Source of the DNA: Salibaculum sp035270045
GTDB lineage: Bacteria > Pseudomonadota > Alphaproteobacteria > Rhodobacterales > Rhodobacteraceae
DNA length: 64,000 bases
NCBI RefSeq assembly: GCF_035270045.1
Contig: NZ_DATFIP010000049.1
Coordinates: forward strand, 1 to 64,000
Direction of reading: 5' to 3'
Shown: piece by piece, positions 46,001 through 53,637 of the stretch
Position numbering within the stretch: the first letter of the stretch is position 1
Layout: every line of letters starts with the position of its first letter
Notes under the pieces: generated by a model
Database searches by the model: none
What the model saw: the letters and a program-made list of their open reading frames with translations, nothing else
Told to the model about the DNA's origin: nothing
Program-made: the position numbers and the translations under genes

Positions 46001-46660
46001 GCTGTCGGCATCGCCCTGCAGGATATCCTCGAGGCTGATGGCCACGATGACCCCGTTCACCGGCTGGCGCGGACGGTTCTTCTTGAGCATGTCGAGAAAC
46101 GACATCCAGCTTTCGCGGTCGGCCTCGGCGTCGCTGTCGTGGGTGGTGTAGCGCCCGGCGGTGTCGATCAGGACCGCCTCTTCGGCGAACCACCAGTCAC
46201 AATAGCGGGTGCCGCCGCTGCCCGGCATGGCTCCGCCGCCAGAATCGGCCAGGGGAAACTGGATGCCCGAGTTGAGCAGCGCCGTCGTTTTGCCCGCACC
46301 GGGCGGGCCGATGATAACATACCAGGGCAGCTCATAGAGATAGGCCGAGGACCCCGAAGAGCGGCGCAGGACGGACAGGGCCTCTTGCAGCTTCTCGCCG
46401 AGCACCTCGCCGTCGCCCGTCGGGCCCTCGGGAACGATCGCCTCTTCCAGCGCCTTCTCGGCGCGGCGCCGACGTAGCCAGCGGATCAGGTAGAACAGCC
46501 CGACCGTGCCCCAGACCAGCACGATGAGCAAAAGCCTGCTCCAGACACCCGCGAGGATGTAGACATCGGCAATGCCCACCAGCGGCCCGCCGAACCACAC
46601 CGCCATAGCGAAGGCGACCAGCCCCAGGATGATCAAAAGGGGACGCAGGATACGCTTCAT
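43028..46660 (-). CDS. tssM: T6SS membrane protein TssM (IcmF family)
   Basis: The inner-membrane core of the T6SS trans-envelope complex, spanning to the periplasm. The 1210-residue product has two membrane segments at about 5-24 and 43-61, then a cytoplasmic domain with Walker A GPPGAGKT at 118-125 and LIDTAGRY. A third membrane segment near 435-455 leads into a large periplasmic part. The C terminus ends in DFRCPRGL, similar to the FRCP pattern of TssM C termini. It lies between tssL and tagF in a leftward operon. Confidence 0.94.
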   Translation of the reverse strand: MKRILRPLLIILGLVAFAMAVWFGGPLVGIADVYILAGVWSRLLLIVLVWGTVGLFYLIRWLRRRRAEKALEEAIVPEGPTGDGEVLGEKLQEALSVLRRSSGSSAYLYELPWYVIIGPPGAGKTTALLNSGIQFPLADSGGGAMPGSGGTRYCDWWFAEEAVLIDTAGRYTTHDSDAEADRESWMSFLDMLKKNRPRQPVNGVIVAISLEDILQGDADSLATHAAAIRDRLMELYEVFRVEVPVYVLFTKADLVAGFTEFFGSFSASRRQKVWGATFRPASRKEPTLPYAGAEFDALLSRLSAEVTDRMNEEPDGVARIAIFGFPAQVAMLRDRVLSLLDGVFGSTRYKVNAVLRGFYFTSGTQEGTPIDQVLGAMERSFGDMTAAGAGASGRGKSFFLHDLLRKVIFAEAGWVSQDSRAVRREGFLRYGTIALLVIGALVLSGLWGNSLYRNHNLVRGAEAAVAQYSDEARLELEQAEIADADLTPVLPLLRNLSTLPTGYAEPEDAGTWQDGFGLSQRDALGGAAQAAYRDGLERHLRPRLILHVENRIADDIRTNDLLSLYEALKVYKLLGHAAPAPDDPFIVAWFVDEWSRDPAYRGAGPMRELRQEMEAHLWAMLDLSATQSQARVDLNGALVARAEQILSLMNLEDQAWLLVMGGGGPQEADPFNIGLRAGPDAKLVFETLDGRTLDELTVSAAFTYAGFHEYFLPRLADVATKLETEQWVLGARAEAADVSGELQRLGPAMMNRYALEFTKAWNAALDNLQLRPMAAGAPQFLALNAASDPRQSPILQLVEAINRETRLTAGFSEEGGFGAGMGQLEGEGAEVAGMVGEEVMRRMRDRASGMSRIGFDVLSNRRTQNRASSDGQGDGQGAAAPLPGANVEAQFRRWHDLTEDLPEGRPVDVLLADLQNIYRLLLTSTAGAGQAPANLGQELSTQAALLTRHISRLPPQLARMIQQAADEFAGDAANTTLAALNEKLNNEVTQVCEALIPDSYPFDGRANRDLPVAEFARLFSPGGVIDGFFKQELLPHANIGSEDWEWKSDSPLGSQMSPATLAQFQRAAAIRDAYFPAGNSIPGFDVTIRQTALHPDADAALLEINGQVITTQQSGSLAQSLFWPAGGGGGSASVQLSPELRGRESEKRVAPGPWALMRLINSGRPRPSGSSVNIRLDVGGRYVAYNINAAASKNPFFLRELWDFRCPRGL

Positions 46661-46685
46661 GCGCGGGCCTCCGGATTTCGGCGTC

Positions 46686-48389
46686 TCATTGCCCGCCCTC
46701 CTCTCGGCGGATCAGGATTTCGACCCGGCGGTTCTTGGCGCGGCCGTCGGCGCTGTCGTTGCGGGCAATGGGATCGTCCGGCCCGGCACCGACCACCTCG
46801 ATCCGATCGGGGTTTTCAAGGGCCTGCCGGATAACCTCGGCCACGGACTCGGCCCGTGCCACCGAAAGCTCCTGGTTGTTGCGATAGCGGCCGGTCCCGC
46901 TCATGGGGACGTTGTCGGTATGGCCCACGATCCGCACGTCGCCGGTTTCCTCTTGCAGCATCTCGGCGATGCGCCCGGCAATTGGAACGAAATCTTCCTG
47001 GATGTCGGCGCTGCCGGTGTCGAACAGGACCAGGTTGTTGGCCGTCACCGCGATGAAATTGCCGCGGGTGTCCGCGGTAAGGTTTCCCGCCTCGATATCC
47101 CGGGAGAGGGCATCACGAATGCGTTCCAGCTGGTCGGGCGGGTCGAATTCGGGCGGCTTGTAGGGTTCGGGATCAACCGGCTGGCTCGGCAATGTGGACG
47201 CGCGCGCCAGTGCGATTGTTCCGCCCGGGTGCAAGTCGCGCATCCGGTCGGCAACCTGGCCTGCATCACCCGCAAGATAGACCCGCATCCCGATGTAGCC
47301 GCCGCAAAGCACCGCCAGCACCAGGCTGGCAATGATCCACAGCGGAACCCGCCCGCGCTGGTGATGGGTCGGCGTGGCGATCCCCTCCCAATGGGGCGAT
47401 ATATCGTCATCATCGCGGGCACGCACGCGGCGCAGGGTCTCGTATACGCGGCGGCGCATGTGCTGCAGGTCGACATCGCCGCCGGGCGCTCCGCGATATT
47501 GCCCCTGGAACCCCAATTGCAGGCAGATCAGCATCAGTTCCAGCAAGTCGTAGCAGCGCGCCGGGTCGCCCAGCGCACGCTCGATCTCCTGGAAGATGCC
47601 CACACCCGAGGTGCGCCGATTGAAAAAGCGCGCTTCCATCGCGTACTGCACCCACACGTCGCGATCCGTGCCGGGTAGGTTCTGCACGATGTCGTCGGCG
47701 GTCCCGCACAACACGTACTTGGCAACCTGGGCCTGTTGTGGATCGGCCCCTGCGGTACGGGCGCGGTCCTCGAATTCGTCAATCTCACGGGTCACATGGG
47801 ACATCAGAGGCATGGCATCGAGATCGACGACCTGGCTGCGCAGGCGACCCAGCAGCATGAGCAAACCCGCGGCCGCGGCCGTCAGCGGGTTGTTGCCCGC
47901 AGAATGCCCCGTTGTTGTGCCCTGAAGCGCCCTTTCCAACGGTATCTTCTGGATCGGAGCGGCCTGCGGCGTCGGGTCGGGGCGCGACATGTCGGGGAAG
48001 AACTGATCCTGACCGGTGCTGCCCATCCATGCGTGCTGACCACCGGCAGAGGCGGGGGGCAGCGATGCGGGGCCAGTGCCCCCTGACGCCGGCCACTGCG
48101 GGGACTGGGATGGGGCCGGGCTGCCTTGGCCTCCCTGAGGGGTGCTCCAGGGCAGAGGGCGCGCGCCGCTCGACCCGGCAGCCCCTCCCGATCCCCGGTC
48201 CGACGTGGCGCCCCCGGCCGGCGACCAGACGCCGCCTTGATCACCCTGACCGCCACGGTTGCCCTGCCCCCCTTGCGCCCCCTGAGAAGACTGGCCGCCA
48301 CGACCACCGGGAAGCGGCGCGATGACCGTCTTCTGGGGCGGCCTTCCGGGCTTGTCACCGCCGCCCCCGGGAGGCGAGGACTGGCTCAT
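46686..48389 (-). CDS. tssL: T6SS membrane protein TssL (DotU family) with OmpA-like C-terminal domain
   Basis: The 567-residue product has a Gly/Pro-rich N-terminal stretch, a DotU domain at about 155-345, a membrane segment near 355-378 (PLWIIASLVLAVLCGGYIG), and a C-terminal OmpA peptidoglycan-binding domain with VRIVGHTDNVPMSG and SADGRAKNRRVEILI. The N terminus includes KTVIAPLPGGRG with Thr at about residue 21, in the form of a TVIxPxPGG motif. In Agrobacterium a Thr in the N-terminal part of TssL is phosphorylated by PpkA and recruits Fha; this Thr is a candidate equivalent. Overlaps tssK by four bases. Confidence 0.92.
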   Translation of the reverse strand: MSQSSPPGGGGDKPGRPPQKTVIAPLPGGRGGQSSQGAQGGQGNRGGQGDQGGVWSPAGGATSDRGSGGAAGSSGARPLPWSTPQGGQGSPAPSQSPQWPASGGTGPASLPPASAGGQHAWMGSTGQDQFFPDMSRPDPTPQAAPIQKIPLERALQGTTTGHSAGNNPLTAAAAGLLMLLGRLRSQVVDLDAMPLMSHVTREIDEFEDRARTAGADPQQAQVAKYVLCGTADDIVQNLPGTDRDVWVQYAMEARFFNRRTSGVGIFQEIERALGDPARCYDLLELMLICLQLGFQGQYRGAPGGDVDLQHMRRRVYETLRRVRARDDDDISPHWEGIATPTHHQRGRVPLWIIASLVLAVLCGGYIGMRVYLAGDAGQVADRMRDLHPGGTIALARASTLPSQPVDPEPYKPPEFDPPDQLERIRDALSRDIEAGNLTADTRGNFIAVTANNLVLFDTGSADIQEDFVPIAGRIAEMLQEETGDVRIVGHTDNVPMSGTGRYRNNQELSVARAESVAEVIRQALENPDRIEVVGAGPDDPIARNDSADGRAKNRRVEILIRREEGGQ

Positions 48390-49720
48390 GACGCGGTCTC
48401 CATGATTGCCCAGATTTCAAGTTCCAGCTCGGGCCAGTCGCCGGCGAAATGGAGGCCGATGGCCGAAGCGGTCGAGAATTCGCGCCACAGCTCCGACCGT
48501 TTGTCGATACTGAAATAGACGTGGCTGGTCACTGCCCGAATCTGGTGCGGCGGGGTGGGCATGTGAACAAGTTCCAGCCCCGGCAGGTTGCTGTCCACGA
48601 TCTGGCTCATGCGAGTATTGGGACCGACCTTGCACAACACCGGAAACTGTTGCTGGATCTGGGTCAGGGGCTTGTCGGCGGCCACCTCGATGACGAAGGC
48701 GGCATCTCGGAACAGGTTCCGGTCCTCGACCGTCGCGATGTAGGAATTCGGCACGGGCTGTTGCAGGTCGAGACGAATAGCACGGCTCATGTCGCGGCTG
48801 ATCAGCCGCTGTATGTCGCGCAGCACCGGCGAGAAGGTCTCTTCCAGATCATCGTGATCATAGGCAGGATACTCGGGACATAAACGCGTGGCATCAAAGG
48901 TCCACAGTTCCCCCGCGAGCCGAAGCAGCGCGACATAGAGCTGTTCGGGGTGGACATAGCGCGAAGCGCGCATGTGCCGCAGACCGCCGATCTCGCGATT
49001 GAGAAGCAGCAACATGGAATAGTCCGAGGCCTGCAAGCCGCCACCAGATCCGGGATCAGCCGCATAGCGGGCCAAGGCGGCCAGACGTGTTTCCACCCAG
49101 CCAACAACCCTGTCTATCCATCCCGAGACCACGGCGTGGGCATCGACGGTGATCACCGGCGGAGCGAAGGCAGGATCGAGCACGATCGTCTTGTCGCGCA
49201 CTTCCACGATACGGGCGATCTTGAGGCAACTGTAACCGGGTTTCGGCGTCTTGCGCACCTCCAGAGCCAGGCGCGGGTGGGCGATTTCCAGGTCATGCTC
49301 CAGGCGCATCGCGGCAGCACTGTCGGCGATGCGCTCGCGGTCCAGAACATAGCGGGTGGCGCGGCTCGACTCGTCGTCGGTGCCCACTTCGCGGCCATTG
49401 GCATCCGACATCGGAACGGTCAGCCACACGAATTGCCCCTCGGCGCTGTCGGGCACCGCCACCGGATGCGGCAGAACGCTTGTCCCCGGCAGATCGAATG
49501 CCAGGCCATCCGGGAATATGCCGGTCGCGCGGCGCAGGCCGAACAGGTTCTGCTCGGACAGGTCGGAGTCGATTTCAAGTTGCGAGAACCCCCACGGGTA
49601 TGGCGCGCTGTAGCGGCTCCGCTGCTCCAGCAAATGCTCCATGTAGCGGTCGCTCTGCTGCAAGTGATGCGCCTGAAGGAAGAGACCTTCCTTCCAGGCG
49701 ACCTTGCTGTGCCAGGACAT
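48386..49720 (-). CDS. tssK: T6SS baseplate protein TssK
   Basis: Connects the T6SS baseplate to the membrane complex. The 444-residue product opens with KVAWKEGLFLQAHHLQQSDRYMEHLL, the family N terminus with its WxEGLFLxPQHFQ-like pattern, and has YPWGFSQLEID, LPLVAVPDS-like middle and DRNLFRDAAFVIEVAAD in the C-terminal half. It is the first gene of the leftward operon tssK-tssL-tssM-tagF-pppA-ppkA. The promoter should lie in the 149 bases between it and the divergent formyltransferase gene. Confidence 0.92.
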   Translation of the reverse strand: MSWHSKVAWKEGLFLQAHHLQQSDRYMEHLLEQRSRYSAPYPWGFSQLEIDSDLSEQNLFGLRRATGIFPDGLAFDLPGTSVLPHPVAVPDSAEGQFVWLTVPMSDANGREVGTDDESSRATRYVLDRERIADSAAAMRLEHDLEIAHPRLALEVRKTPKPGYSCLKIARIVEVRDKTIVLDPAFAPPVITVDAHAVVSGWIDRVVGWVETRLAALARYAADPGSGGGLQASDYSMLLLLNREIGGLRHMRASRYVHPEQLYVALLRLAGELWTFDATRLCPEYPAYDHDDLEETFSPVLRDIQRLISRDMSRAIRLDLQQPVPNSYIATVEDRNLFRDAAFVIEVAADKPLTQIQQQFPVLCKVGPNTRMSQIVDSNLPGLELVHMPTPPHQIRAVTSHVYFSIDKRSELWREFSTASAIGLHFAGDWPELELEIWAIMETAS

Positions 49721-49869
49721 GGTGGTATCGCCTTTCGACTTATGCCATTGGTTGCAAGACAGGTTAAAGAATTCACTGTGTTGAAATCAATGACACGCCA
49801 ATCCGTTTCCTTCCAAGGAATTTTTCGCCAAAATAGGGCTTTCAGCCGCCCGACGCGGAAAACGGCGGC
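49721..49869. promoter_or_regulatory. Divergent region upstream of tssK and the formyltransferase gene
   Basis: These 149 bases hold the likely promoter for the six-gene T6SS operon on the minus strand and for the formyltransferase-deacetylase pair on the plus strand. The stretch around 49760-49840 is clearly richer in A+T than the genes beside it, as expected for a promoter, but no consensus pair was read with confidence. Confidence 0.4.
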
Positions 49870-50691
49870 ATGACCCGCATCGTTATCCTGACCGGTGACG
49901 AGTTGCGTCATCGCTATTTTCGCATCCGCATGTCACTGGACCCGCGCTTTGACGTGGTGCTTTCAGTCTGCGAGGGCATCGAGAAGAGCCTTGGCGCTCG
50001 CACCCGGGCAAGGGCCGATGCCAGTCCCCTTGAACGATGGCATGCCGAGGCCCGTGACCAAGCCGAAACGGATTTCTTCGCAGAGGTGGCCGGGCATCTG
50101 CCAGACGAGTCGCATCCGCGCCAAATCCCCAAGGGCGCGATCAATAGTCCCGACGTGGTTGCGCTCGTGACGGATGCCGCCCCTGACCTGATCCTCTGCT
50201 ACGGGGCCTCGATCGTCCGGGGACCGCTGCTGGACCGCTTCGTCGGCCGGTTCCTGAACGTGCACCTGGGCCTGTCGCCCTGGTACCGGGGTAGCGGCAC
50301 CAATGTCTGGCCATTGATCGAGGGCAAGCCGCACATGGTCGGCGCGACCTTCATGCATATCGACGCCGGCATTGACACCGGCCACATCCTGCACCAGATC
50401 CGTGCCGGGATCGCGCTGGGCGACAGCCCGCACAGTATCGGCAACCGCCTGATCCGCGATATGACAGGTTGTTATGCCGACCTCGCCGCACATTTCGGTT
50501 CGCTCGACGATCCGTCGCAACCTGACCCGGAGCAGGGCCGGCTTTACAGGCAAGCAGAATTCGATGCTGAGGCCTGCGCCAGGCTCTATCGGAATTTCCG
50601 CGACGGCATGATCGAATCCCACCTGTCGGGTAGCGACCGCGCACAGCCCGCCCCGCTGGTGCGCAACCGAACGCTGGAGAGCCTTGCATGA
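49870..50691 (+). CDS. Formyltransferase family protein
   Basis: The 273-residue product matches N10-formyl-tetrahydrofolate-dependent formyltransferases: LILCYGASIVRGPLLDRFVGRFLNVHLGLSPWYRGSGTN near 113-151 includes the catalytic Asn and His, and FMHIDAGIDTGHILHQ near 161-176 holds the catalytic Asp. The loop reads LSPWYRG rather than the SLLPxYRG of methionyl-tRNA formyltransferase, and the length is short, so a sugar or small-molecule formyltransferase is likelier than Fmt. It overlaps the deacetylase gene by four bases. Formylation of an amino sugar in the surface glycan is a plausible but unproven role. Confidence 0.78.
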   Translation: MTRIVILTGDELRHRYFRIRMSLDPRFDVVLSVCEGIEKSLGARTRARADASPLERWHAEARDQAETDFFAEVAGHLPDESHPRQIPKGAINSPDVVALVTDAAPDLILCYGASIVRGPLLDRFVGRFLNVHLGLSPWYRGSGTNVWPLIEGKPHMVGATFMHIDAGIDTGHILHQIRAGIALGDSPHSIGNRLIRDMTGCYADLAAHFGSLDDPSQPDPEQGRLYRQAEFDAEACARLYRNFRDGMIESHLSGSDRAQPAPLVRNRTLESLA

Positions 50692-51614
50692 AGGCCATCA
50701 TGTATCACTATGTTCGCGACTACGACGCGGCTCGGCCGCATTTCCGGTTTCTCGACATCGCAAATTTCCGGCGCCAGTTGGACATGTTCGCGCGCGAATA
50801 CGGCTTCGTCACACGTGCTGAATGGGATGCCTTCGTGACCCTCGGCGAGATGCCCCGGACGCCGGGCAAGATCATTCTTACCTTCGATGACGCGATGTCC
50901 TGCCATTACACCCATGTCTTTCCCGAGCTGCGCGCAAGGGGTTTGTGGGGAATGTTCTACGTCTCGACTCAACCCTATGAGCAGGGCCGTATGCTCGATG
51001 TTCACAAGGTCCACCTTCTTTGCGGCACGGTATCCGGCCCGGACCTTTTCGACCGCGCTCGCGCCATGGTCGACGAGAGCATGATCCCCCACGCCCGGCG
51101 CGATGCCTTCCGCGAGGCCACCTATACCACCCAGCACAATGCTCCCGGCGTGACCGAGGCCAAGCGGCTGCTCAACTATTTTCTCGACGAGGCGCATCGA
51201 GGGGACGTGATCGACGCCCTGAGGGCCGAGTTCGGCCTGACCTTCGATTGCGACGCGTTTTACGTGAGGCCCGAGCATTTGCGACAGATGCAGGCGGGCG
51301 GAATGATGATCGGAGGGCATACGGTCCGTCACCCCGTGATGAGCAAGCTCGACCCCGCCGCGCAGGGACGGGAAATAACCGACTGCCTGGAATGCCTCGA
51401 TGCGGTCTGTTCGCCCCCGGTGCGCAGTTACGCCCATCCCTACGGCGGATTCCATAGCTTCGACGCGGCAACGCTGGCGGCGCTTGGTGACAATGACGTG
51501 GCATTTGCATTCAATGTCGAGCCGCGCGACATAACAGATCTGGACCATCAATCGGCACGCCACTTCCTGCCGCGTCACGACTGCAACAGCTTCCGCCATG
51601 GCGCGGCAAGCTGA
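50688..51614 (+). CDS. Polysaccharide deacetylase family protein (NodB-like)
   Basis: The 308-residue product begins MKAIMYHYVRDYDAARPHF, has ILTFDDAMSCHYTHVFPEL near 63-81 (motif with the catalytic and metal-binding Asp pair) and MIGGHTVRHPVMSKL near 206-220 (metal His pair). This is the carbohydrate esterase 4 fold. No signal peptide is present, so it should act in the cytoplasm, maybe on a nucleotide-linked or lipid-linked sugar. It is coupled to the formyltransferase by an ATGA overlap; deacetylation followed by formylation of the freed amine would be a consistent pair. Confidence 0.8.
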   Translation: MKAIMYHYVRDYDAARPHFRFLDIANFRRQLDMFAREYGFVTRAEWDAFVTLGEMPRTPGKIILTFDDAMSCHYTHVFPELRARGLWGMFYVSTQPYEQGRMLDVHKVHLLCGTVSGPDLFDRARAMVDESMIPHARRDAFREATYTTQHNAPGVTEAKRLLNYFLDEAHRGDVIDALRAEFGLTFDCDAFYVRPEHLRQMQAGGMMIGGHTVRHPVMSKLDPAAQGREITDCLECLDAVCSPPVRSYAHPYGGFHSFDAATLAALGDNDVAFAFNVEPRDITDLDHQSARHFLPRHDCNSFRHGAAS

Positions 51615-51703
51615 CATCCGGCGCCCCCATTGCCTTGGCGCGCGGTTTTGGCCACCATGACAGCACGCTTTCCTTCGGCACCACCGTGACACCAGAGGTT
51701 TCC

Positions 51704-52228
51704 ATGATTCTGCACCAGTTCCGCGCGACCGGCTTTGCCGTTCTTCTTGCCCTGTTCCCGGGCGTTCAAGCGCAGGCACAGGACAGCGCGCCCGACGCGC
51801 TGCGCGAAACCTTTCGCGATTGGACCGTGCAATGCGAGATGCGTCCGGAGACCGGCCGCGTTTGCGAGATGCTGCAGCAAGTCAGCCATGACGAGACGGG
51901 ACGCAACGTGTTGTTGTTCTCCTTGCGTTACAACACCGACGGCGACCTGGTCGGTGTCCTCGTGCTACCGTTCGGACTGCGGCTTGCCGAGGGCGTACAG
52001 ATCGCTGTTGGCGAGACGGTGTTCGGGCCCTTCGGCTTTGACACCTGTCTGAACAATGGATGCGTGGTGCTAGCCGTGCTCGAGCCCCAGGACATCACCG
52101 CCATGCGCGCCGGCGTAGAGGGGCAAATCCAGGCGGTGACGCGCAACGGCGAGGCCTTCGGAATCCCGGTTTCCTTCATGGGATTCACGGCAGCCTTCAA
52201 CAGACTGAACGCGCTTCAGGACGGCTGA
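51704..52228 (+). CDS. Invasion-associated locus B (IalB) family exported protein
   Basis: The 174-residue product has a signal peptide (ATGFAVLLALFPGVQAQA, cleavage near 24-26) and the IalB domain: ETFRDWTVQCEMRP, CEMLQQVSHDETG, VLPFGLRLAEGVQI and FGFDTCLNNGCVVLAVL, with four Cys that probably form two disulfides. The ATG at 51704 has AGAGG a few bases upstream, which decides it against an earlier in-frame start at 51635. The family is common in alphaproteobacteria and is periplasmic; its biochemical role is not settled. Confidence 0.87.
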   Translation: MILHQFRATGFAVLLALFPGVQAQAQDSAPDALRETFRDWTVQCEMRPETGRVCEMLQQVSHDETGRNVLLFSLRYNTDGDLVGVLVLPFGLRLAEGVQIAVGETVFGPFGFDTCLNNGCVVLAVLEPQDITAMRAGVEGQIQAVTRNGEAFGIPVSFMGFTAAFNRLNALQDG

Positions 52229-52342
52229 TACGGAACACAGCGATCACCCAAGCCGACCAAGCGGGCGCAACCTCCGCGCAGTGCAAACAACGCCATCTAT
52301 GTGCCAAGCGGCACAAGTGCACTTTTCAGAAACGCTTGAATT

Positions 52343-52924
52343 CTAACGGAAGACGCCCGTCGTCCAGAGCCGCTCAAGTCGCGACTCTTCTTCGGAAGTC
52401 GCCGTTTCGACTGGCTGCTGGGTCGTCACCACGATGGTTGAGGCTTGCACGACCGGGGGGACCTGCGCCTCCGGGCGCGGCGCCGGGCGTGGCGTGCTCT
52501 CGCTTACCGGGCTGGCCACACCCACCGGCACGGTTTCCCCATCCGCCAAAGATGAGGACGGCGAAAAAAGACCATCCTGCGCCGCAGCGGCGAGGGCCGC
52601 TTCACCGCGGGTGGACAGGATCGGCCCTTCGATCACAATGGGCGCAGACGGGAGGGCCGGTTTTGTCGTGGCAGCCTGAACACGGGTCCCCTCTGCAAAA
52701 CCCTCGATGGCCTCTTGTCCTTTCGGACCCGAAACGTGAGACGCCATTGAATCACTTGCCTTGCGCAATTCCAGCGGCGAGTCGAGCGCCATGGAAAGTG
52801 CCGACCAAGCCATGCCTGCTGTGCCAACAACTGCGAAAGCCGCCATGGAGACGGCCGCAGCTATATTGCGCCGCTGCGACCCGCGCGACGATCTGGCGTC
52901 TTGAATATTGAATTGTGCGGTCAT
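52343..52924 (-). CDS. Small membrane-anchored protein of unknown function
   Basis: The 193-residue product has a charged N terminus (MTAQFNIQDARSSRGSQRR), one hydrophobic segment at about 21-45, and a long Pro-, Ala- and Ser-rich tail with no recognisable domain. The topology would put the tail in the periplasm. AAAGGCAGG lies upstream of the ATG. It ends 114 bases from the convergent IalB gene. The family is not known to me, and the low complexity makes a function guess unsafe. Confidence 0.55.
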   Translation of the reverse strand: MTAQFNIQDARSSRGSQRRNIAAAVSMAAFAVVGTAGMAWSALSMALDSPLELRKASDSMASHVSGPKGQEAIEGFAEGTRVQAATTKPALPSAPIVIEGPILSTRGEAALAAAAQDGLFSPSSSLADGETVPVGVASPVSESTPRPAPRPEAQVPPVVQASTIVVTTQQPVETATSEEESRLERLWTTGVFR

Positions 52925-53139
52925 GATTCGTGCCTGCCTTTGCTAGGCCCCCTAAGGTATACTTAGCACAGTTGGGCTCTTCACGAAAGGGTGCTGCCTT
53001 GGAGTTGCGTCATGCGTCGTTGAACCGTTAGCAAGCGCAGTCGACCCGGATTTCCACATGGCCCGATTTCCCATATCCTGCAATGTGTTATGGTACCCTC
53101 GGCGCTTACAGACCATCATACGATCAGAACGCAGAGACC
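52925..53139. promoter_or_regulatory. Intergenic region with a short inverted repeat
   Basis: These 215 bases carry no supported gene. At 52952-52966 there is CTAAGGTATACTTAG, a five-base inverted repeat around a TATA core, 28 bases before the ATG of the leftward gene at 52924; it may be part of a promoter or an operator. The right part is the downstream flank of the ankyrin-like gene. Confidence 0.3.
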
Positions 53140-53637
53140 TCAGCGATATTCCGCCGGGGGCCAGGTTCCATCCGCGCGCATCCGCTTCACAGCTGCAGGC
53201 TGGTAGATCTCTTCGAGCAGCCCGCGCCCAGCGAGAATTGACCTCACGTCTGCCAGCGCCTTGCCATAACGGCCTTCCGGGTCGACCCTTGAGCGCGCTG
53301 CCAGAAAGGCAAGCGTGTAACCGCGGCCATCAGCAACCTGGACCCGCGCGCCGTTCTCAAGCAACCAATGCACCGCGGGCCAGTTCTCGACCACTGCAGC
53401 AGCCAACGCCGGGCTCGCTCCGTGGTAGCCGCGCGCCTCGATATCGCCGCCGGCCTCGATCCAATCGGCCATGCCGGCCATATCTTCCTGCTTGATGAGC
53501 CAGAAGATGCCCGGCAACCCGTCAGGTCCAAGCGCCTCGATATCCACTTTCTCATCCGACATGGCCCAGCCTCCGAATCCAATAACGATAGCCAGAACAA
53601 CCAGCGCACGCTGCCAAATCAACCTGGGTCTGGTCAT
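53140..53637 (-). CDS. Ankyrin-like protein, probable immunity protein of the PAAR-lipase
   Basis: The 165-residue product has an N-terminal hydrophobic segment (IWQRALVVLAIVIGFGGWAM, 7-26) that may be a signal or anchor, then ankyrin-type repeats: GMADWIEAGGDIEARGYHGASPALAAAVVENWPAVHWLLENGARVQVAD at about 52-102. The start at 53637 is chosen since it overlaps the effector stop codon by four bases. Small ankyrin proteins next to toxin genes are often immunity factors, and a periplasmic site would fit a lipase that attacks membranes from that side. Binding is not shown. Confidence 0.7.
   Translation of the reverse strand: MTRPRLIWQRALVVLAIVIGFGGWAMSDEKVDIEALGPDGLPGIFWLIKQEDMAGMADWIEAGGDIEARGYHGASPALAAAVVENWPAVHWLLENGARVQVADGRGYTLAFLAARSRVDPEGRYGKALADVRSILAGRGLLEEIYQPAAVKRMRADGTWPPAEYR

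Noticed and set aside
49870..50691. Methionyl-tRNA formyltransferase (Fmt)
   Set aside because: The protein is shorter, lacks the C-terminal tRNA-binding domain and has LSPWYRG in place of SLLPxYRG.
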